A DNA stretch of 64,000 bases from an uncultured Desulfuromonadales bacterium. GTDB lineage: Bacteria; Desulfobacterota; Desulfuromonadia; Geobacterales; Pseudopelobacteraceae. Below, one piece after another: positions 20,379 to 29,879 of this stretch. A program made the position numbers and the translations under genes. Location: positions 62,001 to 126,000 of the forward strand of contig CAIPTY010000058.1 in NCBI GenBank assembly GCA_903868145.1, written 5' to 3'. Below the pieces are notes generated by a model. That model saw only the letters and a program-made list of their open reading frames with translations, was not told where the DNA came from and did not search any database. Each line of letters opens with the position of its first letter. The first letter of the stretch is position 1.

Positions 20379-21011
20379 CTATTTTATAATGGATTGAATA
20401 GCAGAAAGCGTCTCCGAAAAGACCACATCCTCATGACGGGATGCATCAATAATCCTGTATCTGCTGTCCGGCATTTTGGAAAACTCTTCCAGGTAAAAGC
20501 TCTTCTGGCTTACCAGGTCGGACGGTTTGAACAGGTCGTCCATCTTTTCACCCAGCTCCTGAGCGGCCTTTTCCGGCGGAAAATCAATAAAAACCGTTAA
20601 ATCAGGCGCAACCTCACCGCCAAACTGCAATCCGCGAGCCCGGGCCTCCAGACAGTTCAAATCCTCACGGAACCAGTCGTGCCCCTTCAGCCTCGCATGG
20701 ACAATGGAAGAAACCGTAAAGCTCTTGCAGAGAACAATCTTTCCGTGTTTCAACTCTTCCCGCGTAACCGAGCAGACACGGGCCCTGGAAGCAAGTTCAA
20801 AGAAAAAGTCCGGCTTGAACATACCGTAACGCCAGCCGCTGGTAAGCTCCTGGGCTCCCATGAGCTGGGCGCGACCGGTATCGGGGCTGTCTATTTCATA
20901 GACATCCTTTCCCTCTGCAACCAATGACCTGCGCAATCTTTCAACAAGATCCACAATGAGTCTGCCCGAACCGTAAATCCCCTCAATAACAACAAACTTC
21001 CCCTTTGTCAT
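20379..21011 (-). CDS. thymidylate kinase-like protein with a degenerate P-loop
   Basis: A 210-residue protein of dTMP kinase shape and length. The N-terminus KFVVIEGIYGSG aligns with the P-loop of thymidylate kinases, but the usual GSGKST/GSGKTT continues here as GSGRLIV: the catalytic Lys is Arg and the Ser/Thr is Leu. The DR(Y/F) motif expected after the kinase core is also not visible; KSFTVSSIVHARLKG stands in its place. The later VFIDFPPEKAAQ matches the D-hydrophobic-P region of the family. It is therefore probably not a normal dTMP kinase. GGGGAG before the ATG at 21011 chooses this start over 21092. Alternatives are a nucleotide-binding regulator or a kinase of altered specificity. 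Confidence 0.72.
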   Translation of the reverse strand: MTKGKFVVIEGIYGSGRLIVDLVERLRRSLVAEGKDVYEIDSPDTGRAQLMGAQELTSGWRYGMFKPDFFFELASRARVCSVTREELKHGKIVLCKSFTVSSIVHARLKGHDWFREDLNCLEARARGLQFGGEVAPDLTVFIDFPPEKAAQELGEKMDDLFKPSDLVSQKSFYLEEFSKMPDSRYRIIDASRHEDVVFSETLSAIQSIIK

Positions 21012-21178
21012 CCCTATCTCCCCGTAACAGATGTTGTCTATGCAGAATGGTCTTTTGCGTATCGTTCTCAAGGTAAGCGGTATTTTCTCCACCCGGGGTA
21101 GTATCCTACCATGAGCCCTGCCGAAGCATCAAGGGAATTTGACAGGGATGTTGCAATTTATGCTTTACAAACATTAAC

Positions 21179-21208
21179 TTGAATTATAGGATACTGATCT
21201 GATATAGA
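21179..21208 (+). promoter_or_regulatory. possible sigma70 promoter of the exopolysaccharide operon
   Basis: TTGAAT (21179-21184) and TATAGA (21203-21208) are separated by 18 bases and lie 55 bases before the prsT start. The match is fair but AT-rich chance matches are common. Confidence 0.4.
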
Positions 21209-21263
21209 ACTACATCTTTACCGTACAGACCATGAAATATTTATACGATTTGGAGAAGGCATC

Positions 21264-23912
21264 ATGCGAATACATTTATTAGTGCTGATCGTTACCCTGT
21301 TCATCTTATCCGCATGCGGCAGCAAGTCGAAAAATGAGCTGTACGCCGACGGGCTCAAGCAGATGGAGGCATCAAATCCGGGCGCGGCGGTCGTCCTGTT
21401 CAAAAATGCCCTGGAGAAGGACGAAAATTTCCTGGATGCACGCTTTCAGCTGGCCAAAGCCTACGCCAGACTCGGGAAGCACGAACAGGCGGAGAAGGAA
21501 TTCAATAAAGTTCTGAAGCAGAATCCGGCCCGTGACGAGGCATTGCTGGAACTGGCCGGCAGCTACAACGCCCTGAAAAAAGCGGACGAAGCCTTCAAGC
21601 TGGGAGAACAGTATCTGGCCAAACACCCCGACACTGTGGAAGGTCTTGAGGTGCTGGGGATTGCCAGCGCCATAAAGAACCGCCCTGAGGACGCCGAGCG
21701 GTATCTTCAAAAGGCCGTCACCATTGACCCGGCCCGTGTAAAAACAAAAATGGAGCTGGCCGCAGTGTACGTCTCCGTCGGCAAGGAACCGCAGGCCAAA
21801 ACCCTTCTGGATGAACTCAGCCGGACAGACCCGAAGAATGTGCGGCCCCTGTACATGCTTGCGGCCATAGAAATGCGATCCGGCAATAAAGACAAGGCCC
21901 TGGAGATATACAACAGAATTATTGCCGGCAGCGACACCGAAACACTCGCCGCATACAAGTCGGGGATCATTCATATCGAGAAGGGAGACCTGGACAAGGC
22001 GGACCGGATTGCCGATGACCTGCTGAAACGTTTTCCCAAGCGTGCGGATGGATATCGATTGAAGGGGCTGGTCAGTTATCAGCGTAAAAACTATGCGGAT
22101 GCTCTGAACAATCTGCAGAACTCCATCAAGATTGCGCCGACCCTCGAAGCGTTCCATTTTCTGGGTCTCTGCCATTACAGCCGCGGAGAGCTCGAGAGCG
22201 CTCTCAGCCAGTTCCGCAAGATCCTCGACAACGTCCCCGACTCACGGCAGGCCCGCCTGATGATCGGGACGATCCTCCTTGCCCAGAAGCGGGTGGATGA
22301 TGCCATAGCCGAGATCCAGAAGGTGCTGCACAAGGATGACAACGATGCCATAGCCCACAACCTGCTGGGTAACGCATATATGGCAAAAGGCATGTTCGAG
22401 GACGGCATGCGGGAGTTCAACAAGGCGACAAAGATCAATCCCAAGATCGTGGACGCATATCTGAAAAAGGGATATTTCTATTTCAGCCGCGGCCAAAACG
22501 CCGAAGGCGAGACCGAACTTGCAACTGCGGTGCAGGCGGCGCCGGACGCACTGAACAGCAGACTGCTGCTTGCATCATACAACCTCAGGTCAGGCAAGGC
22601 CGACAAGGCTCTGTCCATTCTCAAGTCCGGTCTGACCGGGAAGAAGGGTGACGCATTCCTGTTAAACAGCATCGCGGGGGTTTATTTCTCACTGAACAAA
22701 CCTGACGAGGGGCTCAAAAGCATTCAAAAAGCCAAAGAGGCAGATCCGGCTTTCCCCACCTCCTATCAGAACCTGGCCACCTATTTTGCCGCAACGGGTA
22801 AATACGATAAGGCAATCGAGGAGTATACGGCTCTGCTGCAAAACGACCCCAAGAACGTTCAGGCCATGCTGGGACTGGCGGGTCTGAATGAAATCAAGGG
22901 CAAAGAGAGTGAAGCGCTGGCGTATTACCAGAAGGCCACGGAAACAAAGCAGCCGAACGCCTTTATTGCAAAGGCAGGCTATCACCTGAAAAAACGGGAA
23001 GCATCCAAGGCGCTCAGCGTGCTGGATGAGGCGTTGAAAATAGATGCACGGAATATGGCGGCTCTTGAAATGAAGGGGCGTCTACTCGTCGGTGAAAAAA
23101 AGTTCAAGGAGGCGATCAAGGTATTTGAAGAGATCGAACTCCTCAATCCCGAGGCCGGGGTGGCTCTGAAAATAGGCGCATATGTGACAATGAAGGACAC
23201 GAAGAAGGCGGTGGAACAGGCACAGAGGATCATAGAGAAATTTCCCGGTTCGGCACGGGGATATATTGTTCTCGGCTCGATCTACGAAAATCAGAAAGAT
23301 TATGCCCGCGCAATCACGGAGCTGAAAAACGGCATCCGGGTTGACAGCACCAACGCCCAGGCCATGGTCTATCTGGGCAGCCTCTATGAGGCAACCAGGG
23401 ATTACACGCAAGCAATGACGGCATATGAAGAGGCCACCCGGAAGAAGGCTGATTTTCTGCCGGGGCTCTTTGCCCAGGGAACGCTTCTCGATCACACCGG
23501 GAAGAAGAAAGAAGCGGTGGCCAAATACAGAGCGGTACTGGAAAAATCTGACAGCTATGTACCGGCGATGAATAATCTGTCGTATCTCTGTTCTCTGGGG
23601 TACTGCAGCAAGGAAGAGGCCCTCCGCCTCGCAATTACCGCGTTCAAGCGGGATACGGGAAATGCCGGTGTTATGGACACACTCGGTTTTGCGCTGCTCA
23701 AGAACAATCGCCTGGAAGACGCCAGGAAGGTGCTGGAAAAGACTGTCAGCATGCTGCCGAATAACCCGACCGTGACGTATCACCTGGCTCTTGCCTACAA
23801 GGAATCAGGTGACAAGGCCAACGCACTGAAAACAGTTCAAAAGGCCCTGACCCTGGGCGAGTTTGCCGAGTCGAAAGAGGCCGCGGCTCTTGTAACAGAA
23901 CTGAAGAGATAG
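21264..23912 (+). CDS. prsT: PrsT-like TPR-repeat lipoprotein of exosortase A exopolysaccharide loci
   Basis: An 882-residue lipoprotein (lipobox LSAC, Cys18) made almost wholly of tetratricopeptide repeats, about twenty, with the recurring pattern A.Y...G.Y..A...Y...L...P. This size and position, directly before the priming sugar transferase, match the PrsT (PEP-CTERM system TPR) family. These lipoproteins are placed with exopolysaccharide export genes and may scaffold the outer-membrane part of the machinery. GGAG before the ATG supports the start, and 15 bases separate it from the next gene. It is the first gene of a seven-gene operon. Confidence 0.85.
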   Translation: MRIHLLVLIVTLFILSACGSKSKNELYADGLKQMEASNPGAAVVLFKNALEKDENFLDARFQLAKAYARLGKHEQAEKEFNKVLKQNPARDEALLELAGSYNALKKADEAFKLGEQYLAKHPDTVEGLEVLGIASAIKNRPEDAERYLQKAVTIDPARVKTKMELAAVYVSVGKEPQAKTLLDELSRTDPKNVRPLYMLAAIEMRSGNKDKALEIYNRIIAGSDTETLAAYKSGIIHIEKGDLDKADRIADDLLKRFPKRADGYRLKGLVSYQRKNYADALNNLQNSIKIAPTLEAFHFLGLCHYSRGELESALSQFRKILDNVPDSRQARLMIGTILLAQKRVDDAIAEIQKVLHKDDNDAIAHNLLGNAYMAKGMFEDGMREFNKATKINPKIVDAYLKKGYFYFSRGQNAEGETELATAVQAAPDALNSRLLLASYNLRSGKADKALSILKSGLTGKKGDAFLLNSIAGVYFSLNKPDEGLKSIQKAKEADPAFPTSYQNLATYFAATGKYDKAIEEYTALLQNDPKNVQAMLGLAGLNEIKGKESEALAYYQKATETKQPNAFIAKAGYHLKKREASKALSVLDEALKIDARNMAALEMKGRLLVGEKKFKEAIKVFEEIELLNPEAGVALKIGAYVTMKDTKKAVEQAQRIIEKFPGSARGYIVLGSIYENQKDYARAITELKNGIRVDSTNAQAMVYLGSLYEATRDYTQAMTAYEEATRKKADFLPGLFAQGTLLDHTGKKKEAVAKYRAVLEKSDSYVPAMNNLSYLCSLGYCSKEEALRLAITAFKRDTGNAGVMDTLGFALLKNNRLEDARKVLEKTVSMLPNNPTVTYHLALAYKESGDKANALKTVQKALTLGEFAESKEAAALVTELKR

Positions 23913-23927
23913 CCGGGAAGAGCTGCA

Positions 23928-25316
23928 ATGTCCAAAGTGATTTACAGCATGTTATTTGACGCCGTTCTGGCGGTTGCGGCGCTTTTGGCCGCAATCGCGG
24001 TACGGTTCGGCAATGCTGACATCGGCGGGAAGCTTTCAGATTCCGTCACACTCGTGACAATAGTCATTTTTGTTGTTGCCGTAATATTCTCCTCGCATCT
24101 GATGGAAGTCTACGACGAGTCCAAAAATCTCAAAAAACGTGAAGTTGTCGTCAACGTGCTGTTCGGAGCGGCAACCTCGTTCTCCCTGATCTCGGTGGCC
24201 TATTATCTGGGCGCTGACGCAATGCTGGGACGGGGAATACTCTTTATCGCACTCTGTATGTTTGTGCCGCTGCAGCTTATATCCCAGACTCTGCAGTTGA
24301 TAGGGAAGAGACAATCCCGTTTCTCCCGGCGGGTTCTGGTGTTGGGAACCGGTGATCTGGCCCTCCAGATCGGCGAGATGATCTCCTCCAGGATTCATAA
24401 CTTCACCTTGGTCGGGTATGCATTCTGTGATACGGATTCGGGTGAAAAAACCGTGGATACTGTTTCGCCGATTGTCCCGCAGGACAGGATTATGGGCAGT
24501 TGTGACGACCTGCTCGGCATGGCGAAGTTGAACAGGGTCGACCTGATTGTGATGGCACTCTCCGAGCGGAGGGGCGTATTTCCGCTCAGGGATGTACTCC
24601 GCTGCAAACTGAACGGCATCCAGATCATGGACGCCCCGTCCCTGTACGAAATGGCCCAGGGCAAACTCATGCTGGAATCCATTACGCCCAGCTGGTTCAT
24701 CTTTTCCGACGGTTTCCGCAGGAACACGATCTTGAACACCTGCAAGCGCGCCATCGACGTTGCCCTGTCCGGTTTCGGCCTCCTGATGACCCTGCCGTTC
24801 TTTCCGCTGATCGCTCTGGCAATCAAACTCGATTCTCCCGGGCCGGTGCTGTTCAGACAGGAGCGGGTCGGCAACCACGAACGGCTGTTCGTACTCTACA
24901 AGTTCAGGACCATGGGACAGGATGCGGAGAAAGCGTCCGGCGCGGTCTGGGCCGAGAAGAACGACCCGCGCGTGACCAGACTCGGGAAATTTTTCAGAGG
25001 TTCGCGGATCGATGAAATTCCGCAGCTGATCAACGTGCTGAAGGGGGACATGAGCTTTATCGGGCCCCGTCCCGAGCGCCTCGAGTTCGTGGAGAAGCTG
25101 AAGCTGGTTATCCCGTTTTATTCGAAGCGCCACTTTATCAAGCCCGGTTTGACCGGGTGGGCGCAGGTGCGGTACCCCTATGGCGCATCCGTCGAAGACG
25201 CCTTTGAAAAATTGCGCTACGATCTGTACTACATCAAGAACATGGGTCCCAATCTGGATACGCTCATTTTCTTTGAAACCATAAAGGTGGTTCTGTTCGG
25301 ATACGGCGGGCGATAA
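23928..25316 (+). CDS. XrtA-system undecaprenyl-phosphate sugar phosphotransferase (priming glycosyltransferase)
   Basis: A 462-residue polyprenyl-phosphate hexose-1-phosphate transferase of the EpsB-like type found in exosortase A loci. Four N-terminal membrane helices lead into a nucleotide-binding-like domain (RRVLVLGTGDLALQIGEM). The catalytic transferase domain has KRAIDVALSGFGLL with a membrane helix, GPVLFRQERVG, LYKFRTM, GPRPER and KPGLTGWAQVRYPYG. It should load the first sugar phosphate onto undecaprenyl phosphate at the cytoplasmic face. It lies between the TPR lipoprotein and the export protein in the standard order. Confidence 0.9.
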   Translation: MSKVIYSMLFDAVLAVAALLAAIAVRFGNADIGGKLSDSVTLVTIVIFVVAVIFSSHLMEVYDESKNLKKREVVVNVLFGAATSFSLISVAYYLGADAMLGRGILFIALCMFVPLQLISQTLQLIGKRQSRFSRRVLVLGTGDLALQIGEMISSRIHNFTLVGYAFCDTDSGEKTVDTVSPIVPQDRIMGSCDDLLGMAKLNRVDLIVMALSERRGVFPLRDVLRCKLNGIQIMDAPSLYEMAQGKLMLESITPSWFIFSDGFRRNTILNTCKRAIDVALSGFGLLMTLPFFPLIALAIKLDSPGPVLFRQERVGNHERLFVLYKFRTMGQDAEKASGAVWAEKNDPRVTRLGKFFRGSRIDEIPQLINVLKGDMSFIGPRPERLEFVEKLKLVIPFYSKRHFIKPGLTGWAQVRYPYGASVEDAFEKLRYDLYYIKNMGPNLDTLIFFETIKVVLFGYGGR

Positions 25317-25399
25317 CCGGTTCCGCCAACCGACCCGGATCTTACCTGTCGAACCTTATTTTTGATTGTACCCAAATTTTTTGTACCGCGAGGAGAAAG

Positions 25400-26281
25400 A
25401 TGATCATGAAACAGATACTCTGTGCACTTGTCCTGCTGTTGATTCCGTTCTGCGCATTCGCCGGTGACTACGTGATCGGCGAAGGTGACGGACTTGAAGT
25501 CGCTGTCTGGGGGGTAAAGGAACTCTCCTTTCCCGCCAAGGTGCGACCGGACGGCAAGATAACGGTTCCCGGCCTGGGGGACGTTGCCGCCGCCGGCCAG
25601 ACCCCCGCCGCCCTGCAGGCCTCACTGACCATCAAGCTGAAAGAGCTGGTGAAAAATCCGATCATAACCGTTGCGGTCACCGGGATCACCAACAGCAAGG
25701 TCTATATCTTCGGGAGCGGCATCAACTCGGGCGTCTATGATCTCAACCGGCGTACGACACTGCTCCAGCTGCTCTGTGCGATCGGCAGCCCTGCCGGCGG
25801 CGAAGGCAAAGCGGCGGGCGGCGCTGCCGGAGCCGGTGCCGGAGGCGGAGCATCGGCGGGGGGTGCAACCAAAGCGGCAGACTACAAGCGCGCCTACGTC
25901 CTGCGCAATGGTGTCAAGTTCAAGGAAAACTTCTACAAGCTCTTCATCAATGGCGATACCGCCGAGGATGTGGTCATAGAGTCCAATGACTCCATCTTTA
26001 TCCCGCAGCTGCTCGACCGCAACATCTATGTCCTCGGCGCAGTCGCCACGCCCAAATCCATCGAATACCGGGAGGGGATGACCGTTATGGAAGCGATACT
26101 TGAATCGGGGGGCTTCACAAAATTTGCCAGCCAGAACGACACCCAGATTCGCAGAAGGGAAAACGAGGCCGATGTTTCAATCCCCGTGAGGGCGAAGGAG
26201 ATCATCCAGGACGGGAACATGGCAGAAAATGTCAAGCTCAGGCCGGGCGATTACATCATCATCAGGGAAAGCCTCTTCTGA
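25400..26281 (+). CDS. polysaccharide export protein, Wza-like (XrtA system)
   Basis: A 293-residue exported protein with a signal peptide ending near FCAFAGDY. The Poly_export domain begins YVIGEGDGLEVAVWG, with VRPDGKITVPGLGDVAAAG, and is followed by SLBB-type beta-grasp segments (VYIFGSGINSGVYDL and IYVLGAVATPKSIEY). An unusual Gly/Ala-rich insert (about residues 132-156, GGAAGAGAGGGASAGGATKA) interrupts the first SLBB domain. It should form the outer-membrane export channel or its periplasmic ring. An ATG at 25406 is an equally possible start; GAGGAG serves either. Confidence 0.87.
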   Translation: MIMKQILCALVLLLIPFCAFAGDYVIGEGDGLEVAVWGVKELSFPAKVRPDGKITVPGLGDVAAAGQTPAALQASLTIKLKELVKNPIITVAVTGITNSKVYIFGSGINSGVYDLNRRTTLLQLLCAIGSPAGGEGKAAGGAAGAGAGGGASAGGATKAADYKRAYVLRNGVKFKENFYKLFINGDTAEDVVIESNDSIFIPQLLDRNIYVLGAVATPKSIEYREGMTVMEAILESGGFTKFASQNDTQIRRRENEADVSIPVRAKEIIQDGNMAENVKLRPGDYIIIRESLF

Positions 26282-26330
26282 TTGGCAACCATCACGCATT
26301 ACCCGAAACAGATTACTCATGGAGAAACCG

Positions 26331-27788
26331 ATGGCATCCAGCGAATTTGACTACGCGCACTATATAAGCCTGATCAAAAAGAACAAAGCTCTGAGCATCA
26401 TTTCGGCGCTGGCGATCATGACCGTCATAACGGCGGCAAGCTATCTGATGCCGATTAAATACGAGGCAAAGAGTACTGTTTTTATTGAGAAAAGCGTCAT
26501 AACAGAGCTCTTGAAAGGTCTCACATTCACCTCTTCCGCCGAAGACAAGATAAAGGGCCTTTTATATGCGTTAAACAGCCGGACCCTGATAATCAAGGTG
26601 CTGGATGAACTTGATCTCAAAAAGGGGGGCGATGAAAAGCTGGAGAAAATGATCAAAAAATTTCAGGACAGCACGGAGATCAAGATCAAGGACAGGGAGG
26701 GGCTTTTCATTATATCGTTCAGGCACGGGAGCGCCAAGCTGGCCCGCGATTATGTCAATGCCCTTGTCCGGCGCTACATAGATGAAAACACCTCGAAAAA
26801 ACGGGAGGAATCCTACGGGGCGTCAAGTTTCGTATCCGAACAGCTGGCCGCCCTCAAGGAGAAGCTGGATAAGGCCGATGCAGCCGCCAAAGCGCTGAAA
26901 ATCGATCCGGGGCCCGGTATCAGCGGGGATGGCCCGTCAGCGCCGGCGTTCAGCGGTGACACACTGGTCAGGCTGGATGAACTGAAAACGCGCAGGAGCT
27001 CAGTGGAAGCGGCAATGGCCGGCCTGAATAAATCGGGTTCGGTTCAGGCGAATCTGCACGCCTCCCAGAGGCGGCTTCAGGAGCTGCAGACGCAGTATAC
27101 CGAAAGCTATCCGGAGATCCAGCGGGTAAAAGAACAGATCCAGGCATTGGAAGGTCAGTTGAGGAGTGCTCAGGCTTCCGAAAGCTCCCCGGAGTACCTC
27201 AGACTGGCTGCCGAGCTCAGGCAAATCAGGCTCGCTGAAGCAAAACTCGGCAAGGTCGGAGGCGGCTCAGGCCGCCGCCGGTCAGGCGGAGGGGGCGGGT
27301 TTGCGGCAGAGGATAAATATGCGAGCATCATTCAGGAGAGGTCGTCGCTGAAGGCGCTCTACGACTCCATGCTTGCGCGTCAGAACCAGTCCGAGGTCTC
27401 AAAGCAGATGGAGGTGCAGGACAAGGCCACCGTCTTCCGGATTGTGGACCCGGCGGTGATACCATTCAAGCCGGTCAGTCCCAATCGGGTAAAGATCATC
27501 CTGCTTGGTATAGTGGCAGGGATCGCCGGGGGCCTGGGAGCCGCTCTGCTGAAGGATCAGCTTGACGGAACCGTCAAGGGGCTGGATATGGTCAAGAAAC
27601 TCGGACTGCCTGTCCTGGCAGTCATCCCCCGGGTCGAAGACCCGCAGCAGGTGCTGCTCCAGTCAAAGCGCGACCGCACGCTGTACATCGCCTCCGGCGC
27701 CTACTTCATGCTTATTCTCGTCGTGCTGGCAGTCGAGGCGGTAGAAGGCTCACTGATATCAGGAGTCATCAGCAGGTTGACCAGTTAG
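26331..27788 (+). CDS. XrtA-system polysaccharide chain-length determinant (Wzz-like)
   Basis: A 485-residue inner-membrane polysaccharide co-polymerase. An N-terminal cytoplasmic stub is followed by a membrane helix (ALSIISALAIMTVITAASYL), a long periplasmic coiled-coil domain with a basic/Gly-rich break (SGRRRSGGGGGF) and the Pro-rich C-terminal helix (DPAVIPFKPVSPNRVKIILL). A further hydrophobic segment lies near the C-terminus (FMLILVVLAVEAV). GGAG six bases before the ATG at 26331 picks this start over 26319 and 26229, the last of which would overlap the export gene. It should control polymer length together with the tyrosine kinase that follows. Confidence 0.88.
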   Translation: MASSEFDYAHYISLIKKNKALSIISALAIMTVITAASYLMPIKYEAKSTVFIEKSVITELLKGLTFTSSAEDKIKGLLYALNSRTLIIKVLDELDLKKGGDEKLEKMIKKFQDSTEIKIKDREGLFIISFRHGSAKLARDYVNALVRRYIDENTSKKREESYGASSFVSEQLAALKEKLDKADAAAKALKIDPGPGISGDGPSAPAFSGDTLVRLDELKTRRSSVEAAMAGLNKSGSVQANLHASQRRLQELQTQYTESYPEIQRVKEQIQALEGQLRSAQASESSPEYLRLAAELRQIRLAEAKLGKVGGGSGRRRSGGGGGFAAEDKYASIIQERSSLKALYDSMLARQNQSEVSKQMEVQDKATVFRIVDPAVIPFKPVSPNRVKIILLGIVAGIAGGLGAALLKDQLDGTVKGLDMVKKLGLPVLAVIPRVEDPQQVLLQSKRDRTLYIASGAYFMLILVVLAVEAVEGSLISGVISRLTS

Positions 27789-27836
27789 AGATCTCCCCGG
27801 CACCATAACCATTCGACAACAGACAGGACTGCACAC

Positions 27837-28670
27837 ATGAGCAGAATAGAAAAAGCCTTGGAAAAAGCAGCACAGATGCGAAACAGCACGCCGGCTGCTC
27901 CCCCTGCCCCCCCTGCAGCAGAAAAATCCCGGGGCGCCGAGGAGGCTCCGCTCATTAAACTGGGCACCTACCGGACGATTACCATTAACCCCGATAACCG
28001 GATGCTGCCGACTCTTGCCGATCCGCATTCGGCGATTTCCGAACAGTACCGCAAGCTGAAGAGCAGTCTGGTGCGCCTGACAAACGAAGACAGGTTTCGC
28101 AACCTCCTGATGGTGACCAGCGCCATAGCGGGCGAGGGCAAAAGCATGACCGCCGCCAACCTTGCCATCTCCATGGCCCAGGAATACGACCTGACGGTCC
28201 TGCTGATAGACGCAGACCTGCGCAGGCCCAGTATTCACACCTATCTGGGTTTTGAGCAGACCATCGGTCTGTCTGACTGTCTGGTGGACGGTATCGACAT
28301 CAGCGACGCGATCATCAAGACCGACATCAGCAAACTGTCGGTGATCTCGGCGGGCCGGGAGGTCGAGAAACCGCTGGAGCTGTTTGCATCCAAAAAGATG
28401 AAGGACATGATGACGGAGATAAAAAACCGCTACAATGACCGCTATGTGATCATTGACACGCCCCCCCTGCTGCTCTTTGCCGAGGCACGCTCCCTGGCCC
28501 ATATAGTGGACGGCATCGTGCTGGTTATCCACGAAGGGGAGGTCAAGCAGGAAAGCGTTCTGGAGGCCAAGGAGATCCTGGCGGGCTGTCCGGTACTGGG
28601 TGTGGTGCTCAACGACTCGACAGAGGTCAATACCGTAAGCTCAGGGTACGCCAGATACTATTCCAGGTAA
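27837..28670 (+). CDS. XrtA-associated tyrosine autokinase (BY-kinase)
   Basis: A 277-residue CpsD/CapB-like bacterial tyrosine kinase without the membrane part, which is supplied by the upstream chain-length protein. It starts MSRIEKALEKAAQ, as is usual for the exosortase-linked subfamily. It has Walker A (AIAGEGKSMTAANLA), Walker A' (VLLIDADLRRPS) and Walker B (YVIIDTPPLLLF) motifs. The C-terminal tyrosine tail is short (YARYYSR), with three Tyr as likely autophosphorylation sites. Phospho-cycling would control export through the co-polymerase; that is family knowledge. Confidence 0.9.
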   Translation: MSRIEKALEKAAQMRNSTPAAPPAPPAAEKSRGAEEAPLIKLGTYRTITINPDNRMLPTLADPHSAISEQYRKLKSSLVRLTNEDRFRNLLMVTSAIAGEGKSMTAANLAISMAQEYDLTVLLIDADLRRPSIHTYLGFEQTIGLSDCLVDGIDISDAIIKTDISKLSVISAGREVEKPLELFASKKMKDMMTEIKNRYNDRYVIIDTPPLLLFAEARSLAHIVDGIVLVIHEGEVKQESVLEAKEILAGCPVLGVVLNDSTEVNTVSSGYARYYSR

Positions 28671-28706
28671 TACCTCTCGTACCATCTACAGCCGGAGCGC
28701 TAGCTA

Positions 28707-29879
28707 ATGTATCGATCGTTTTTTAATCTGACATGCAAACCGTTCGACCTGATGCCGAATCCGGAATTCATGTTTCTCAGCAAAACCCATAAAAAGGCCA
28801 TAACCTACCTGGATTACGGCATCCGGGAACGGGCCGGGTTTGTGTTGCTGACGGGCGAGGTGGGCTCCGGGAAAACCACCATCATCAGGGAGCTGATCGA
28901 CAAATACCTGGAGCGGGTAGTGCTCGCCAAGGTTTTTAACACCAACGTAAACTCGCTGCAGCTTTTGTCCATGATCAATGAGGATTTTGACCTGCCGGTG
29001 CAGGGCAAGGACAAGATCGAGCTGCTGCGCGATCTCAATCACTTTCTGGTGGAACAGTACGCCAAGGGTAACCAGCCGCTGCTCATCATCGATGAAGCGC
29101 AGAACCTCAGCCTGGATACCCTGGAAGAGATCCGGATGCTCTCAAACCTTGAGACATCCGACTCAAAGCTGCTGCAGATCATCCTGGTGGGGCAGCCCGA
29201 GCTGCGGGAGCTGCTGGCCAAGCCGGAGCTCCGCCAGCTGCGGCAGCGGATCAGTGTCCAATGCAACCTTCAGCCGCTCAACCGCCAGGAGGTGGAGGAA
29301 TATATCTACCACCGCCTGCAGGTGGCCGGGAATCGCGACGCACTCCGCTTTTCCCCGCAGGCCTTCGACCTGATCTACGCCTACTGCAACGGTATACCCA
29401 GGCTGATAAACATAATCAGTGATTTCCTGCTGCTGGCGGCCTTTGCCGAAGAGCTGCGGGACATCAACGAGAGTATGATTCACGATATTGCCACCGACCT
29501 TGATTTCGACAGTCACTACTGGGCCGGTGAGCAGCCGGCGGCTGTCAAGGAGATGTCCGCCCCCCCCCTTGCGATCCCCCGCTCCGCTTCGTTCTGGACA
29601 GACGGGCGAATCGAGGAGCTGTTTTCAAAACTGAACCAGCGTCTGGAAAACCACGAAAAGGTTACCCTGTCCACCGCCCAGGCACCCCTGACAGAGCTCA
29701 CGCAGCGCTTGGAACAGATGCAGAATGCATTTGCACATCAGCTCAGCAGCACCAACAAAGCCATAGCACATTTGAATATGAAAATTGCCGAGCAGGCCGA
29801 ACCGGTATCAGTGCGACAGGAACCACCCGTAACTGAGACCGAGCCGAAGCCGGGCTTGATGCGGAGGATCTTCGGATAA
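28707..29879 (+). CDS. XrtA-associated AAA ATPase (ExeA/GspA-like)
   Basis: A 390-residue cytoplasmic ATPase. Family opening MYRSFFNLTCKPFDLMPNPEF is followed by Walker A (LTGEVGSGKTTIIREL), Walker B (PLLIIDEAQNLS) and QLRQRISVQCNLQPL of the AAA_22/ExeA group. After about residue 260 the chain becomes a predicted coiled coil and Pro/Glu-rich tail. This protein is a standard member of exosortase A exopolysaccharide loci, but its exact job is not established. The stop shares one base with the start of the next gene (TAATG). Confidence 0.87.
   Translation: MYRSFFNLTCKPFDLMPNPEFMFLSKTHKKAITYLDYGIRERAGFVLLTGEVGSGKTTIIRELIDKYLERVVLAKVFNTNVNSLQLLSMINEDFDLPVQGKDKIELLRDLNHFLVEQYAKGNQPLLIIDEAQNLSLDTLEEIRMLSNLETSDSKLLQIILVGQPELRELLAKPELRQLRQRISVQCNLQPLNRQEVEEYIYHRLQVAGNRDALRFSPQAFDLIYAYCNGIPRLINIISDFLLLAAFAEELRDINESMIHDIATDLDFDSHYWAGEQPAAVKEMSAPPLAIPRSASFWTDGRIEELFSKLNQRLENHEKVTLSTAQAPLTELTQRLEQMQNAFAHQLSSTNKAIAHLNMKIAEQAEPVSVRQEPPVTETEPKPGLMRRIFG

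Noticed and set aside
24036-25133. 365-codon open frame on the minus strand
   Set aside because: Shadow of the priming sugar transferase, whose motifs are all intact on the plus strand; His/Gln/Arg-rich composition is typical of antisense frames.
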